Assembly (NCBI GenBank): GCA_020630735.1
Contig: JAHDIP010000015.1
Location: forward strand, 1 to 49,067
Source of the DNA: Saprospiraceae bacterium
GTDB lineage: Bacteria; Bacteroidota; Bacteroidia; Chitinophagales; Saprospiraceae
DNA length: 49,067 nt
Direction of reading: 5' to 3'
The notes below the pieces were generated by a model. The model worked only from the letters and a program-made list of their open reading frames with translations. It did no database searches and was not told where the DNA came from. Position numbers and translations under genes: made by a program. Shown in pieces: positions 1-10,023 of this stretch (position 1 is its first letter; every line of letters starts with the position of its first letter).

Positions 1-13
1 AAATTTTAAACAG

Positions 14-796
14 ATGAAAAAAATATTAATCCTAAGCTTTATTCTTTGTATTTGCTCTTTCCATATATCTGCTCAAGAAGAGGACGAATTTAAGGATCAC
101 GTTATTAGTCTTTTAGAATTACAAGACATAAAGACAACCTATAGTTCCATTATTCGGGAAGAAATAGAATTACAAAAAAAGGCTTTTCCCCATCTAAAAG
201 AAAAGGACTGGTTTGTACTAGAACTAAAATTAAACGAAAAGTATTTATCTAATCTTTATGAAGATCTCGTGCCTCAATATGAAGAACATTTCTCATTAGA
301 AGAAATTGCTTTGATCAACAAATTTTACAAATCTGATTTAGGTGAAAAATGGTTTGAAATAAACGACGATATCATAAAACCTTCTGGAGAAGCAAATGCT
401 GAATGGCGCAGTCAAATAACGGAATACTTAACTAAAAATTTAGCTGACCGTAAAGAAGAAGATTTGAGTCCCAAGTTCAAAGTCGTATTGGAAAATTGTG
501 GCGATTTTAAGGAAGGAGATTTTCAGGATATGGCGCAGACCGAAAGCTTTGTATTAATTGAACGAACAGAAAAAATCCAAACGAGATATCTTGAAGGAAA
601 TATCATCAAACACAAAATCGAATGGTTGACAGATTGTAAATATAAAATCATTCCGATTGATGACAAAAATAAAAAATTAGATACAGATAATGCTCTTACC
701 GTAAATATCTATGAAATAGATGGCAAAACATATAAGTATGTTGCCAAAGATAAAAACGGAAAATTCACCAAAGGGAATTTGAAAAAATTAAATTAG
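14..796 (+). CDS. Exported DUF2059-like protein
   Basis: The 260-residue protein starts with a clear signal peptide (residues 1-20, lysines then a hydrophobic run, cleavage near SAQ-EE), so it is probably periplasmic. The middle part (about 22-125) is helical and acidic and resembles the DUF2059 helical domain of small exported proteins. The C-terminal part (about 150-250) has the pattern NCGDF...IERT...WLTDC, seen in small Bacteroidota exported proteins of unknown role. The ATG at 14 is preceded by an A-rich AAATTTTAAACA leader, the kind of start context that recurs before the beta-mannosidase at 44052. The next gene starts 8 bases downstream and may be co-transcribed. No enzymatic function can be read from it. 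Confidence 0.7.
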   Translation: MKKILILSFILCICSFHISAQEEDEFKDHVISLLELQDIKTTYSSIIREEIELQKKAFPHLKEKDWFVLELKLNEKYLSNLYEDLVPQYEEHFSLEEIALINKFYKSDLGEKWFEINDDIIKPSGEANAEWRSQITEYLTKNLADRKEEDLSPKFKVVLENCGDFKEGDFQDMAQTESFVLIERTEKIQTRYLEGNIIKHKIEWLTDCKYKIIPIDDKNKKLDTDNALTVNIYEIDGKTYKYVAKDKNGKFTKGNLKKLN

Positions 797-804
797 AAAA
801 GACG

Positions 805-1299
805 TTGAATCAAGAAAAGCCTTTAGTTGATAAAGCATATTTACTCCAAAAATTCCCAGGCAAAGGCGGATGGACTTATGCCGAAATTCCAGAAGTTTTA
901 CAAAACAAAAATAAGCCTTTCGGTTGGGTAACCGTAAAAGGATCAATAGATAATTATGAATTGAACCAATACAAGTTGATGCCTATGGGCAATGGTAAAC
1001 TATTCTTACCTGTCAAAGCTGCTATTCGGAAAAAGATAAAAAAAGAAGCAGGCGACTCTGTCCACGTCATTCTATATCCAGACGATTCTAAACTGCATAT
1101 TCCGACCGAAATTATTGAATGTTTTACTGATGAATCGGAAAAGACTTATAAGACCTTCATTTCTTTTACACAGGGCGAACAAAAAGCATATTTGGATTGG
1201 ATCTATGCTGCCAAAACTGAAGAGACAAAAGCCAATCGAATTTTAAGAATGATGAATCGCCTCCAAAAAGGATTGAAGTTTTATGACAAAGAAATATAA
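805..1299 (+). CDS. YdeI/OmpD-associated-type protein with DUF1905-like domain
   Basis: A 164-residue cytoplasmic protein. Residues about 10-100 look like a DUF1905 beta-barrel domain (GGWTYAEIP, then GWVTVKGSID and YKLMPMGNG), and residues about 110-160 look like the YdeI/OmpD-associated helical domain (GEQKAYLDWIYAAKTEETKANRI). The function of this pair of domains is not established. The only usable start codon in the open frame is TTG at 805, because an in-frame stop lies at 751. It follows the exported DUF2059-like gene by 8 bases and is probably translated from the same message. No terminator is obvious in the 64 bases before the convergent DUF547 gene. Confidence 0.72.
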   Translation: MNQEKPLVDKAYLLQKFPGKGGWTYAEIPEVLQNKNKPFGWVTVKGSIDNYELNQYKLMPMGNGKLFLPVKAAIRKKIKKEAGDSVHVILYPDDSKLHIPTEIIECFTDESEKTYKTFISFTQGEQKAYLDWIYAAKTEETKANRILRMMNRLQKGLKFYDKEI

Positions 1300-1363
1300 T
1301 TAGTATTGAAATAAGCAACGGTATATTTTAATATCAAGACTCCCTGTATTAGGAAATGTTTTT

Positions 1364-2092
1364 TCAAGCAAACTGTTCTTCTGAATAATTATCCAATTGT
1401 TCATCCCAAGAATAAGTTGTGTAAACTAAGCGATGTTCTTTAGAATCAATATCTAAATGTTGATTCAGAATTTTTCGAATACCTTTTGTTCCACCAAAAT
1501 CGCCTAAGAACCATTTGAACAGACTACTTATGTGTATTTCTTTCTTGGCATCATCGACCGTTGTTTCTCCTTCCAAGAAAGAAGCGCTGGCTAAGTCTAA
1601 TTGTTGGTCGATATTTTTAGCAGTATAAAACCCTATAGGAGGACAACTTTTAGCTCCGCAATTAAGTGCAAAATGGATTCGATAATCAATAACTGAAACG
1701 GCTAAATCTTTTATCAAACGAGAGGCTAAAATATTTGGTAAGTAACCTAACGAAAATTTATAGCGATATTTTCTTAAAATACCATGTTCGATGTCATCCA
1801 AACTAAATGTATGCCCTGCTATTACAATCTCTTTTGAAGTATAAATTGTCTTTTTTTCGAGCTTTCTTTGCTTCCTTAATATTTGAAAAAAGGCATTATA
1901 AATATTAATCCAAAAAGCTTTTTTATACTGATCGTTTTTCAGATCTCTTTGGAATTGTTCAGAGTTTAATTGTTCTAATTGAATCACTAATTCGTCTGAT
2001 GATTTTCCCATCTTAACGATTAATAATAACTGCTCAGAAAGTTGATTACTGTTTAACTGTTCTTTCATGTGGTTAAATTTTTCTCTTTGCAA
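1364..2092 (-). CDS. DUF547 domain-containing protein
   Basis: The 242-residue protein carries the hallmarks of DUF547: AFWINIYNA near residues 59-67, SLDDIEHGILR near 95-105, and the Cys-containing HFALNCGAKSCPPI segment near 140-153. DUF547 proteins of bacteria and plants have no firmly assigned reaction; the conserved Asn, His and Cys residues have suggested a papain- or transglutaminase-like fold, which is inference here. There is no signal peptide, whereas many homologues are exported. The gene stands alone, convergent with 805-1299 and followed upstream by a 430-base non-coding stretch with a dispersed repeat. Confidence 0.8.
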   Translation of the reverse strand: MQREKFNHMKEQLNSNQLSEQLLLIVKMGKSSDELVIQLEQLNSEQFQRDLKNDQYKKAFWINIYNAFFQILRKQRKLEKKTIYTSKEIVIAGHTFSLDDIEHGILRKYRYKFSLGYLPNILASRLIKDLAVSVIDYRIHFALNCGAKSCPPIGFYTAKNIDQQLDLASASFLEGETTVDDAKKEIHISSLFKWFLGDFGGTKGIRKILNQHLDIDSKEHRLVYTTYSWDEQLDNYSEEQFA

Positions 2093-2522
2093 AAAACAAA
2101 GCGCTGGAGATGCTCATAAGGTTACTTTTGAGTGAATAATCATTCCTTTATGTACCTGTCTATCGGCAGAAAGGTCTAAACCTTAGTTATAGAAATCTCA
2201 TAAAAAATAGTTTGATCTAGTATTTAAGTAGCTCACCACAATTACTTCGGTATTTTAAAACGATCTTGCAGCCCGTCCGCTTTGCGGTTCGGAATTGACT
2301 TTCCTCATGCTATTTTTCCTCAAAAAAATCTTCGCCCTAAAATTTATCGAATTAATTATCGTAAGCTATTTACATAAAAGTAGCGAATAAAGATGGATTC
2401 TAAAGTTTGGTCGAAGACAATTATTCAAATATCTATTCCGTTTGCATTATATGCTGAAAAAGTTTAATTTGGTGATTCATTTTTAAAAACGTCGAATATA
2501 CGCTTAGTAAAATCATTATAGA
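2093..2522. other. Intergenic region with a dispersed repeat
   Basis: This 430-base stretch between the divergent DUF547 gene and the unknown gene at 2523 contains no credible reading frame. Its centre, 2223-2373, is a MITE-like repeat (separate entry) that includes a GC-rich hairpin CCGC-TTT-GCGG at about 2277-2287. I found no TAnnTTTG promoter box for either flanking gene. Confidence 0.6.
2223..2373. repeat. MITE-like dispersed element, copy 1
   Basis: The left end TTTAAGTAGCTCAC (2223-2236) is an imperfect inverted match to the right end GTAAGCTATTTAC (2361-2373). The first 33 bases from AAGTAG line up without gaps with the element at 33242-33429: AAGTAG, eight variable bases, AATTA, four variable bases, GGTATTTTAA. 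Both copies also share TATTTTTCCT followed by an A-run further in. There is no coding capacity. Ends and shared layout suggest a small non-autonomous mobile or extragenic element; this is inference from two copies. Confidence 0.5.
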
Positions 2523-3077
2523 TTGGAAATAAAATTATTTGATAACATCTCTCGTTCTCTTAATCTAGAGCTCCCCGACTGTGATCGGATGGATGATTAT
2601 TTGGATTTTATTATTCCGTTGGTGAGGCCTTGGGGAGAAGATTTGTACGAAACCGAATTTTATCTGGACACTCGTTGGCTAGAAATTAGAGATAATGATT
2701 CTTTTCACGAATCTGTCTTGCATATTTTTAGAGATAAAAATGAATACCTCATCTCTACAGATGGCAATATCTCGAAAGGCACTTGGAAATTTTTGAAAGA
2801 ATCCAACACTTTGATTTTAGATCGTGGTAATAGCGAACTTTACGATCTAGCTTTTATGAATAAAGATTTTTTTATTCTGACAAAACATGGAGATCAACAA
2901 CGTAAGGGTAAGAAAAAATATTTCGTATTGGGTCGTGAAGGAGTTGTAGGAGGATTAGAGTGGCGAGATATCATGGAGCTTCTTTTTAATCGTTACCGTC
3001 AAAATTCTCAATACATTATTACAGTAAGTGTTGTTGCTGTTATTGCCGTTATTATTTTAGTATTTTCTCTCCTATAA
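2523..3077 (+). CDS. Unknown protein with C-terminal membrane anchor
   Basis: A 184-residue protein I do not recognise. Residues 1-160 are soluble and acidic, with a beta-rich stretch (about 60-140, WLEIRDNDSF...GTWKFLKESNTLILD...FFILTKHG) reminiscent of lipocalin-like strands but not diagnostic. Residues 163-184 are one hydrophobic helix ending at the C-terminus, so the protein is probably tail-anchored in the inner membrane with its bulk in the cytoplasm. The start is TTG at 2523: an in-frame stop at 2508 leaves no earlier choice, and the next ATG would remove the first 22 residues. A strong bidirectional terminator follows at 3100-3127. Confidence 0.6.
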   Translation: MEIKLFDNISRSLNLELPDCDRMDDYLDFIIPLVRPWGEDLYETEFYLDTRWLEIRDNDSFHESVLHIFRDKNEYLISTDGNISKGTWKFLKESNTLILDRGNSELYDLAFMNKDFFILTKHGDQQRKGKKKYFVLGREGVVGGLEWRDIMELLFNRYRQNSQYIITVSVVAVIAVIILVFSLL

Positions 3078-3099
3078 ATTGGATTTGTTATAAAACACA

Positions 3100-3127
3100 A
3101 AAGGGAGCAACTAAAGTTACTCCCTTT
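3100..3127. terminator. Bidirectional terminator between convergent genes
   Basis: AAAGGGAGCAAC (3100-3111), loop TAAA, GTTACTCCCTTT (3116-3127) forms a stem with a single mismatch. It sits between the stop of the plus-strand gene at 3077 and the stop of sucD at 3154, so it can serve both. Confidence 0.75.
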
Positions 3128-3153
3128 CTATAAAATTCGTTAATTCAATTTAA

Positions 3154-4038
3154 TTATCCTACAGCTTGTGCTTTAAGTGCTTCTAACATAGTAGCACCAA
3201 TATGCGCTGGAGATTTTACAACATGTATACCACATTCTTCCATGATTCTCATCTTAGCTTCAGCAGTATCATCTGCACCACCAATGATTGCACCTGCATG
3301 CCCCATTGTACGGCCTTTAGGAGCTGTTTGACCAGCAATAAAACCGACCACAGGTTTAGTACCATTTTCTTTAATCCAATGAGCAGCATCAGCTTCCATA
3401 CTTCCACCGATTTCACCAATCATTACGATACCATCTGTATCAGGATCATCCATTAATAACTTAACAGCTTCCATAGTAGTAGTTCCGATAATTGGGTCAC
3501 CACCTATACCAATACAAGTAGACTGCCCCAAACCAGCTTTAGTAACTTGGTCTACAGCTTCGTATGTTAAAGTACCCGAACGAGAAACAATGCCGATACG
3601 ACCTGGGTTGTGAATAAAGCCTGGCATAATACCAACTTTAGCCTCACCTGGTGTCATAACACCTGGACAATTAGGTCCGATTAAGCGACAATCTTTACCA
3701 TTAAGATAAGCTTTTACTTTTACCATATCTTGCACAGGAATACCTTCTGTAATACAAATGATTACTTTGAGACCTGCATCAGCAGCTTCCATAATAGCAT
3801 CTGCTGCAAACTTAGGAGGTACAAAAATAATAGAGGTATCCGCATTCGCTTTAGCTACAGCTTCTTGTACCGAATTAAAAACAGGTTTACCAAGGTGTTC
3901 TTGTCCTCCTTTACCTGGAGTAACACCACCAACTACATTTGTACCATATTCAATCATTTGTCCAGCATGAAAAGAACCTTCTTTTCCTGTAAATCCTTGA
4001 ACAATAATATTTGAATGTTTATTTACTAAAACTGACAT
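3154..4038 (-). CDS. sucD: Succinate-CoA ligase, ADP-forming, alpha subunit
   Basis: The alpha subunit of succinyl-CoA synthetase of the TCA cycle, which with a beta subunit (SucC, not in this window) interconverts succinyl-CoA and succinate with nucleotide phosphorylation. The 294 residues match the family length. The CoA-binding Rossmann domain is at the N-terminus ([15 protein letters not shown], residues 14-28), and the phospho-histidine is His247 in GHAGAIIGG. The gene lies 36 bases downstream of the divIC-like gene on the same strand and is the last gene of the long minus-strand block; a terminator follows at 3100-3127. It is separated from sucC, as in many Bacteroidota. Confidence 0.96.
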   Translation of the reverse strand: MSVLVNKHSNIIVQGFTGKEGSFHAGQMIEYGTNVVGGVTPGKGGQEHLGKPVFNSVQEAVAKANADTSIIFVPPKFAADAIMEAADAGLKVIICITEGIPVQDMVKVKAYLNGKDCRLIGPNCPGVMTPGEAKVGIMPGFIHNPGRIGIVSRSGTLTYEAVDQVTKAGLGQSTCIGIGGDPIIGTTTMEAVKLLMDDPDTDGIVMIGEIGGSMEADAAHWIKENGTKPVVGFIAGQTAPKGRTMGHAGAIIGGADDTAEAKMRIMEECGIHVVKSPAHIGATMLEALKAQAVG

Positions 4039-4074
4039 TTCGAAATGTTATTATGTTTTATAAAATGATATTTT

Positions 4075-4386
4075 CTATTCTTCGATAATGATAAATACAT
4101 CTTCATCATCTTTTTTCATATAGTAACGTTCACGTGCAAACTTTTCAGTATTAAGTTCTATGTCTCTCTTATCTTCCTTTGCCTCTTTTATCTTATTCTG
4201 ATAATAAACTTTATCTTTTTCTAATTGATTAAGTGTTTGCTGTAAACGCCATTGCGTCAATACATCGTGTTTATCAAAAAAAATCATTAAAGCACAAAAA
4301 AAAGCCAAAACGATAAAGTATTTGTTTTTTAATGGTGCTGGTATTTTTTTTAATATCGGCTTAAAAGGGTTACTTCGTACAGCCAT
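4075..4386 (-). CDS. FtsB/DivIC-type septum formation initiator protein
   Basis: A 103-residue bitopic membrane protein: short basic cytoplasmic N-terminus, one transmembrane helix at about 24-40 (YFIVLAFFCALMIFF), then a coiled coil (about 45-75, WRLQQTLNQLEKDK...) and a short C-terminal part with FARERYYMKKDDEDVF. This is the layout of FtsB/DivIC, which acts in the FtsL-FtsB-FtsQ divisome complex. It lies 49 bases downstream of eno; an eno-ftsB neighbourhood is known from many bacteria and supports the call. A TAnnTTTG-like box at 4416-4423 may give it some independent transcription. Confidence 0.85.
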   Translation of the reverse strand: MAVRSNPFKPILKKIPAPLKNKYFIVLAFFCALMIFFDKHDVLTQWRLQQTLNQLEKDKVYYQNKIKEAKEDKRDIELNTEKFARERYYMKKDDEDVFIIIEE

Positions 4387-4415
4387 AATCTAAATTTAGT
4401 GTTTCTTAAAGATTA

Positions 4416-4423
4416 CAAATATA
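4416..4423 (-). promoter_or_regulatory. Possible -7 promoter box for the divIC-like gene
   Basis: On the minus strand this reads TATATTTG, matching the Bacteroidota -7 consensus TAnnTTTG, 30 bases before the divIC-like start. No convincing -33 TTG is seen at the right distance, and the box overlaps the space just after eno, so it may be chance. Confidence 0.3.
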
Positions 4424-4435
4424 CTTAATATCAGC

Positions 4436-5725
<1,290 letters not shown>

Positions 5726-5754
5726 TTAGTTATTTTTTAGTTGAGAATGAGTTC

Positions 5755-6906
5755 TTACACTGCATTCTTAGTAAATGATTGATCTGATTTTGTTGTACGA
5801 TCAGAGTTGCTCATAAGTTTTACAAATTCATCAAAAAGATAACGCGCATCGTGTGGTCCTGGAGAAGCCTCAGGATGGTATTGTACTGAAAATGCTTTCT
5901 TATTTTTTACTCTAATCCCTTCAATAGTGTCATCATTTAGGTTGAGATGGGTGATTTCAACTTTGTCTGAATTTTGCTTAATTGCCTCAGGACTTACTCC
6001 AAATCCATGATTCTGACTGGTTATTTCACTCTTTCCAGTAGATATGTTTTTAACTGGATGGTTAATTCCTCTATGCCCATTGTGCATTTTGTATGTCGGA
6101 ATATCTATAGCCAATGCCAATAACTGGTGACCTAAACAAATTCCAAATAATGGTTTATCTTCCTTCAATATTTGTTTTGCAGTGTCGATTGCATAATCCA
6201 TTGCTGCAGGGTCACCTGGTCCATTCGATAAAAAGTATCCGTCTGGATTCCATTTTTTTATAGTGTCGAATGTCGTTTTAGCAGGAAATACTTTTACATA
6301 ACAATCTCGTTCTGCAAAATTTCTAAGTATATTTTTCTTAATGCCAAAGTCTAAAGCTGCTATTTTGTACCTTGCATCTTCAGAGCCATAAAAATAAGCC
6401 TCTTTTGTACTTACTTTTGATGCTAATTCAAGTCCTTCCATAGAAGGTACTTTAGCTAGTAATGCTTTTAACTTTTCAATATCCAATTCTTCAGACGAGA
6501 TAATGGCATTCATTGCTCCCTTATTTCGGATATGACGAACAACTGCTCGAGTATCTATATCACAGATTCCAACTAAGCCTTCCTCTTCAAAATATTCTTG
6601 AATAGATTTATCTGCAAGAGGTCTAGAATACTCAGTTGTATAATTTTTACAAATCAATCCCGCAATTTGAATTTTGTTGGATTCCACATCTGCATTTTTG
6701 ATACCATAGTTACCAATATGTGCATTAGTAGCTATCAGTATTTGTCCTGCATATGATGGATCAGTAAAAATTTCTTGGTACCCTGTCATTCCTGTATTAA
6801 AACATACCTCGCCAGTAGTAATTCCTATTTTTCCTGCTGATTTACCTTTAAATAAAGTACCATCTTCTAAAAGTAATATCGCTGGAACTTGTTTAATCTT
6901 GCTCAT
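5755..6906 (-). CDS. carA: Carbamoyl-phosphate synthase small (glutaminase) subunit
   Basis: This 383-residue protein supplies ammonia from glutamine to the large subunit CarB (absent here) for arginine and pyrimidine synthesis. The N-terminal CPSase domain (1-150) is followed by a class I glutamine amidotransferase domain with nucleophile Cys257 in FGICLGHQ and the His344-Glu346 pair in QYHPEASPGP. The gene follows rplQ by about 220 bases that contain a terminator-like hairpin (7070-7103) and a promoter-like pair of boxes (6956-6983), so it probably begins a new unit carA-eno-divIC-sucD. The coupling of carA to eno near the alpha operon is common in Bacteroidota. Confidence 0.97.
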   Translation of the reverse strand: MSKIKQVPAILLLEDGTLFKGKSAGKIGITTGEVCFNTGMTGYQEIFTDPSYAGQILIATNAHIGNYGIKNADVESNKIQIAGLICKNYTTEYSRPLADKSIQEYFEEEGLVGICDIDTRAVVRHIRNKGAMNAIISSEELDIEKLKALLAKVPSMEGLELASKVSTKEAYFYGSEDARYKIAALDFGIKKNILRNFAERDCYVKVFPAKTTFDTIKKWNPDGYFLSNGPGDPAAMDYAIDTAKQILKEDKPLFGICLGHQLLALAIDIPTYKMHNGHRGINHPVKNISTGKSEITSQNHGFGVSPEAIKQNSDKVEITHLNLNDDTIEGIRVKNKKAFSVQYHPEASPGPHDARYLFDEFVKLMSNSDRTTKSDQSFTKNAV

Positions 6907-6955
6907 AGATGATGAATATTGGAGTTGTCAAATGGTTTCATTTCTTTAATAGATG

Positions 6956-6983
6956 CAAAGATACTATAATCGTTTTTAATCAA
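6956..6983 (-). promoter_or_regulatory. Promoter of the carA-eno-divIC-sucD unit
   Basis: On the minus strand TATCTTTG (6956-6963) matches the -7 consensus TAnnTTTG, and TTG (6981-6983) lies 17 bases upstream as a possible -33 element. The first base of carA is about 50 bases downstream. The boxes come after the rplQ terminator-like hairpin, as expected for a new transcript. Confidence 0.5.
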
Positions 6984-7069
6984 TGAATCTTATTATATGA
7001 ATTTGTACTAAAGTAAGACCTATATCTTTGACCTGAATAGCAAAGACAGAGCAATCGTACTGAAATACA

Positions 7070-7103
7070 AAAGAGGCGATACGTAGTTACGTATCGCCTC
7101 TTT
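7070..7103 (-). terminator. Hairpin terminator after rplQ
   Basis: A perfect 14-base-pair stem, AAAGAGGCGATACG (7070-7083) against CGTATCGCCTCTTT (7090-7103), with a six-base loop. It lies 22 bases past the rplQ stop and before the carA promoter boxes. On the minus strand the stem ends in CTCTTTTG, a short uridine tract, so it may also act as an RNA-stabilising 3' end. Confidence 0.65.
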
Positions 7104-7124
7104 ATATTTAATATGTATTCATTC

Positions 7125-7640
7125 CTATTCTTCTTCTCCTGCTGCGTCTTTAGCAATTTCTTCTGCCACTTCAGTAGTTGCTTCTGTTGCCACCGCTGCA
7201 GCAGCTGCTTTTTTGCCACCACTTCTACGAGTACGACGTCTTTTAGATTTGCTTTCGCTTTTATCTCTTTTAGTGTATACATCGTTGTAGTCAACAAATT
7301 CTATAATTGCCATTTCAGCGCCATCACTTCTACGGAATCCCATTTTGATGATACGAACATATCCACCTGGGCGATCACCGATTTTATCAGCGATTGGACC
7401 GAAAAGTTCTTTAACTGCCTCTTTATTTTGAAGGTAACCAAAAACGATACGACGAGAGTGTGTAGTATTCGATTTACCTTTAGTTACGATAGGCTCAATG
7501 TATTGACGTAATGCTTTAGCTTTTGCTAAAGTAGTCGTGATACGCTTATGTTCGATCAAAGCGTTTGCTAAGTTTTTCAATAAGGCTTTTCTGTGCCCAA
7601 CTTTTCGCTTAAGATGGTTGAATTTCTTCCCGTGTCTCAT
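7125..7640 (-). CDS. rplQ: 50S ribosomal protein L17 with long charged tail
   Basis: L17 lines the large-subunit exit tunnel region. The first about 120 residues are the conserved core ([34 protein letters not shown]). The total of 171 residues is longer than the usual 115-130 because of a tail that is first very basic ([14 protein letters not shown], about 127-140) and then alanine- and glutamate-rich to the end. Extended L17 tails are common in Bacteroidota, so I do not read it as an error. It is the last gene of the alpha operon, 132 bases after rpoA, and is followed by the hairpin at 7070-7103. Confidence 0.96.
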   Translation of the reverse strand: MRHGKKFNHLKRKVGHRKALLKNLANALIEHKRITTTLAKAKALRQYIEPIVTKGKSNTTHSRRIVFGYLQNKEAVKELFGPIADKIGDRPGGYVRIIKMGFRRSDGAEMAIIEFVDYNDVYTKRDKSESKSKRRRTRRSGGKKAAAAAVATEATTEVAEEIAKDAAGEEE

Positions 7641-7742
7641 TTTGATTAATGTTTATGTATCAGCCGAAGCTTCTACGATACCTTCGCAACACTTTTCGAC
7701 ATCCTTGTAGTTAGCAAAAGGAGTATAGTCTATTCAGTTATT

Positions 7743-7769
7743 GCATAATAATAATTTATTATTCTATGC
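7743..7769 (-). promoter_or_regulatory. AT-rich hairpin between rpoA and rplQ
   Basis: Just past the rpoA stop, AATAATA (7747-7753) can pair with TATTATT (7757-7763), extended by GCAT (7743-7746) and ATGC (7766-7769) across a two-base bulge. It is weak and has no clear uridine tract; it could be an mRNA processing or pausing site, or chance in AT-rich DNA. Confidence 0.3.
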
Positions 7770-7772
7770 TAA

Positions 7773-8771
7773 CTAGTCTTCGTCTAATTTATACTTTGAA
7801 AGATCCATACCGAATGTAAGCCCTTTCTCTTGTAATAACTCTTCGATTTCTACCAATGACTTCTTACCGAAGTTTCTGAACTTTAGTAATTCATGCGTAT
7901 CATACTTTACTAATTCAGCTAATGTATTGATTTTCGCAGCTTTCAAGCAGTTGTATGCACGTACAGATAAATCTAAATCTTCTAATGAAGTCTTTAACAA
8001 CTTACGCATGTGTAAGATGTGCTCATCAACGATATTGTCTTCTCTTCCAGAAGCATCATCGAATGTGATATTTTCATCTGTAATCAACATTAAGTGTTGG
8101 ATCAAAATTCTTGAAGCTTCTTTGATTGCATCTTCAGGATGAATTGTTCCGTCTGTCTTAACGTCAAGAGTTAATTTTTCATAATCAGTACGTTGCCCTA
8201 CACGCGTATTAGATACTTTGTAAGCAACGTTTTTGATCGGAGTATATATCGAATCGATTGGAATAACACCTATTGGTGCATCTTTAGGAAGATTTTCATC
8301 CGCAGGAACATAACCTCTACCTTTAGTAATGGTTAATTCCATTTCAAGATTCACGAATGGTTCCATTCTGCAAACAAGCAAATCAGGATTCATGATCTTA
8401 AAAACATTAGTGTGCTCTTCGATATCACCTGCTCTAAATTCTTCTTTACCACTAATTGTTAAATAAATTCTTTCATTACCAACTTCTTCGTCAGCAATTA
8501 ATTGCTTTAATCTAACTTGTTTTAAATTCAAAATAATATCAACAACATCTTCAACGACTCCTCGAATAGTTGAAAACTCATGATCTACACCTGCAATACG
8601 AACTGCAGAAATGGCGAAACCTTCTAAAGAAGACAAAAGAACACGACGAAGGGAATTACCGATAGTTTGACCAAAACCAGGTTCTAAAGGTTTGAATTCA
8701 AATTGACCCTCAAAGTCAGTAGCCTTTTGTAATATAATTTTGTCTGGCTTCTGGAAATTTAAAATGCTCAT
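7773..8771 (-). CDS. rpoA: DNA-directed RNA polymerase alpha subunit
   Basis: The 332-residue alpha subunit has the N-terminal dimerisation domain ([20 protein letters not shown] near residues 33-52) and a C-terminal domain of helix-hairpin-helix type that touches UP elements and activators ([16 protein letters not shown], then [19 protein letters not shown]). Length and order agree with the family. It lies between rpsD and rplQ, as in most bacteria. Its 131-base upstream spacer is far longer than most in this operon and is filled by three hairpins (8780-8889), the nearest one ending 8 bases before the ATG, which suggests that its translation or transcription is controlled separately. Confidence 0.98.
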   Translation of the reverse strand: MSILNFQKPDKIILQKATDFEGQFEFKPLEPGFGQTIGNSLRRVLLSSLEGFAISAVRIAGVDHEFSTIRGVVEDVVDIILNLKQVRLKQLIADEEVGNERIYLTISGKEEFRAGDIEEHTNVFKIMNPDLLVCRMEPFVNLEMELTITKGRGYVPADENLPKDAPIGVIPIDSIYTPIKNVAYKVSNTRVGQRTDYEKLTLDVKTDGTIHPEDAIKEASRILIQHLMLITDENITFDDASGREDNIVDEHILHMRKLLKTSLEDLDLSVRAYNCLKAAKINTLAELVKYDTHELLKFRNFGKKSLVEIEELLQEKGLTFGMDLSKYKLDED

Positions 8772-8779
8772 ATGCTAGT

Positions 8780-8889
8780 TAATCTTTCAGGAGGTTAAAG
8801 ATTAGAATATAGGAATCCTATATTCAGGAATGGTTGCTCTATATACATAAATGCACTTAGCAAGCTACATTAAAAAGTAGCTTGCTAAG
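8780..8889 (-). promoter_or_regulatory. Three-hairpin RNA leader of rpoA
   Basis: In the rpsD-rpoA spacer, the message can form three consecutive hairpins. First, 8856-8868 pairs with 8877-8889 in a perfect 13-base-pair stem around an eight-base loop. Second, 8805-8825 is GAATATAG, loop GAATC-type, CTATATTC. Third, 8780-8787 pairs with 8797-8804 (8 base pairs). The loop of the third reads AACCTCCTG in the mRNA sense, resembling the anti-Shine-Dalgarno tail of 16S rRNA, and the stem ends 8 bases before the rpoA ATG. I infer a cis-regulatory RNA; no known riboswitch or leader family was recognised. Confidence 0.55.
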
Positions 8890-8902
8890 CGAAGGAACAA
8901 TA

Positions 8903-9514
8903 TTATTTAGAATATAATTCTACAATTAATTGTTCATTTATCTTTTCAGGTATTTGGTCTCTTTCAGGGTAAGTAAGAAATGTACCTTCTAGCTTATCCG
9001 TATTGAATTCTAACCAGCCATATTTTCGAACATCAGATTTGGCACCAACACTATCTTGTACAACTAATAAGTGTTGAGATTTTCCTCTTACAGCTACTAC
9101 ATCACCAGGACGTAATTGACAAGAAGGAATATTAGTAACCACTCCATTCACAAGAATGTGTTTGTGAGAAACTAATTGACGAGCGCCATTACGAGTAGGT
9201 GCAATACCTAAACGGTATACCGTATTATCTAATCTAGATTCTAAAAACTGAAGTAAGACTTCACCAGTTACCCCTTTCTTGCGGCTTGCGCTTTCAAATA
9301 GGTTACGGAACTGACGCTCAAGTACACCATAGGTATACTTCGCTTTTTGTTTTTCTAATAACTGCGCTGCATAATCAGAACCTTGCTTTCTTCTACGAGC
9401 ATTACCATGCTGACCAGGACGATACTTTTTCTTTTCGAAAGCTTTATCGTATCCAAATATAGGTTCACCTAAGGCTCTTGCCTTTTTTGACTTAGGACCG
9501 GTGTATCTTGCCAT
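8903..9514 (-). CDS. rpsD: 30S ribosomal protein S4
   Basis: S4 is a primary 16S rRNA binding protein and, in Escherichia coli, the translational repressor of its own operon. The 203-residue protein has the N-terminal S4 domain ([18 protein letters not shown]) without a zinc cysteine cluster, and the S4 RNA-binding fold at about 95-160 ([28 protein letters not shown] starts this part). It lies 49 bases downstream of rpsK and is followed by the hairpin-rich rpoA leader. Confidence 0.98.
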   Translation of the reverse strand: MARYTGPKSKKARALGEPIFGYDKAFEKKKYRPGQHGNARRRKQGSDYAAQLLEKQKAKYTYGVLERQFRNLFESASRKKGVTGEVLLQFLESRLDNTVYRLGIAPTRNGARQLVSHKHILVNGVVTNIPSCQLRPGDVVAVRGKSQHLLVVQDSVGAKSDVRKYGWLEFNTDKLEGTFLTYPERDQIPEKINEQLIVELYSK

Positions 9515-9563
9515 GTTTAGACTTTATTTATGATTGATTTAAAAACCAATAATATTCAAATAA

Positions 9564-9950
9564 TTATACTCTCCTCTTTTTAGGAGGACGACATCCATTA
9601 TGAGGAACTGGAGTTACATCTCTGATTTTTCCAACTTTGATACCAGCACCATCAATTGCACGAATCGCAGCTTCTCTACCAGAACCTGGTCCTTTTACAT
9701 ATACTTCAACAGCTCTTAAGCCAGCCTCGTAGGCAACTTTAGAAGCATCTGCAGCAGCCACTTGTGCAGCATAAGGCGTATTTTTCTTAGAACCTCTAAA
9801 ACCAGCTTTACCAGCAGAAGCCCAAGAGATCACTTGCCCTTTTTTATTGCAAAGAGAAATAATAATATTGTTGAAACTAGCTTTGATGTATACCAAACCT
9901 TCAGGTTCAACTCTTACTTTCCTTTTTTTAACTTTTCTTGATTTTGCCAT
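9564..9950 (-). CDS. rpsK: 30S ribosomal protein S11
   Basis: S11, 128 residues, a platform protein near the 3' end of 16S rRNA and the mRNA exit. The typical C-terminal signature is present: [12 protein letters not shown] followed by [20 protein letters not shown]. Length is normal. It lies between rpsM and rpsD in the alpha operon. An 8-base inverted repeat, TTTCAATT and AATTGAAA, sits in the 73-base spacer before it. Confidence 0.98.
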   Translation of the reverse strand: MAKSRKVKKRKVRVEPEGLVYIKASFNNIIISLCNKKGQVISWASAGKAGFRGSKKNTPYAAQVAAADASKVAYEAGLRAVEVYVKGPGSGREAAIRAIDGAGIKVGKIRDVTPVPHNGCRPPKKRRV

Positions 9951-10023
9951 GCTATATGGATGATTTTACTTTCAATTAATGTTCATAACATTCTGCTAAG
10001 AAGCCAATTGAAAATATCTATGA

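Noticed and set aside
6980-7297. A 105-codon minus-strand frame overlapping the end of rplQ
   Set aside because: It lies out of frame inside the rplQ tail and the terminator, has a biased low-complexity composition and no family resemblance; rplQ is certain.
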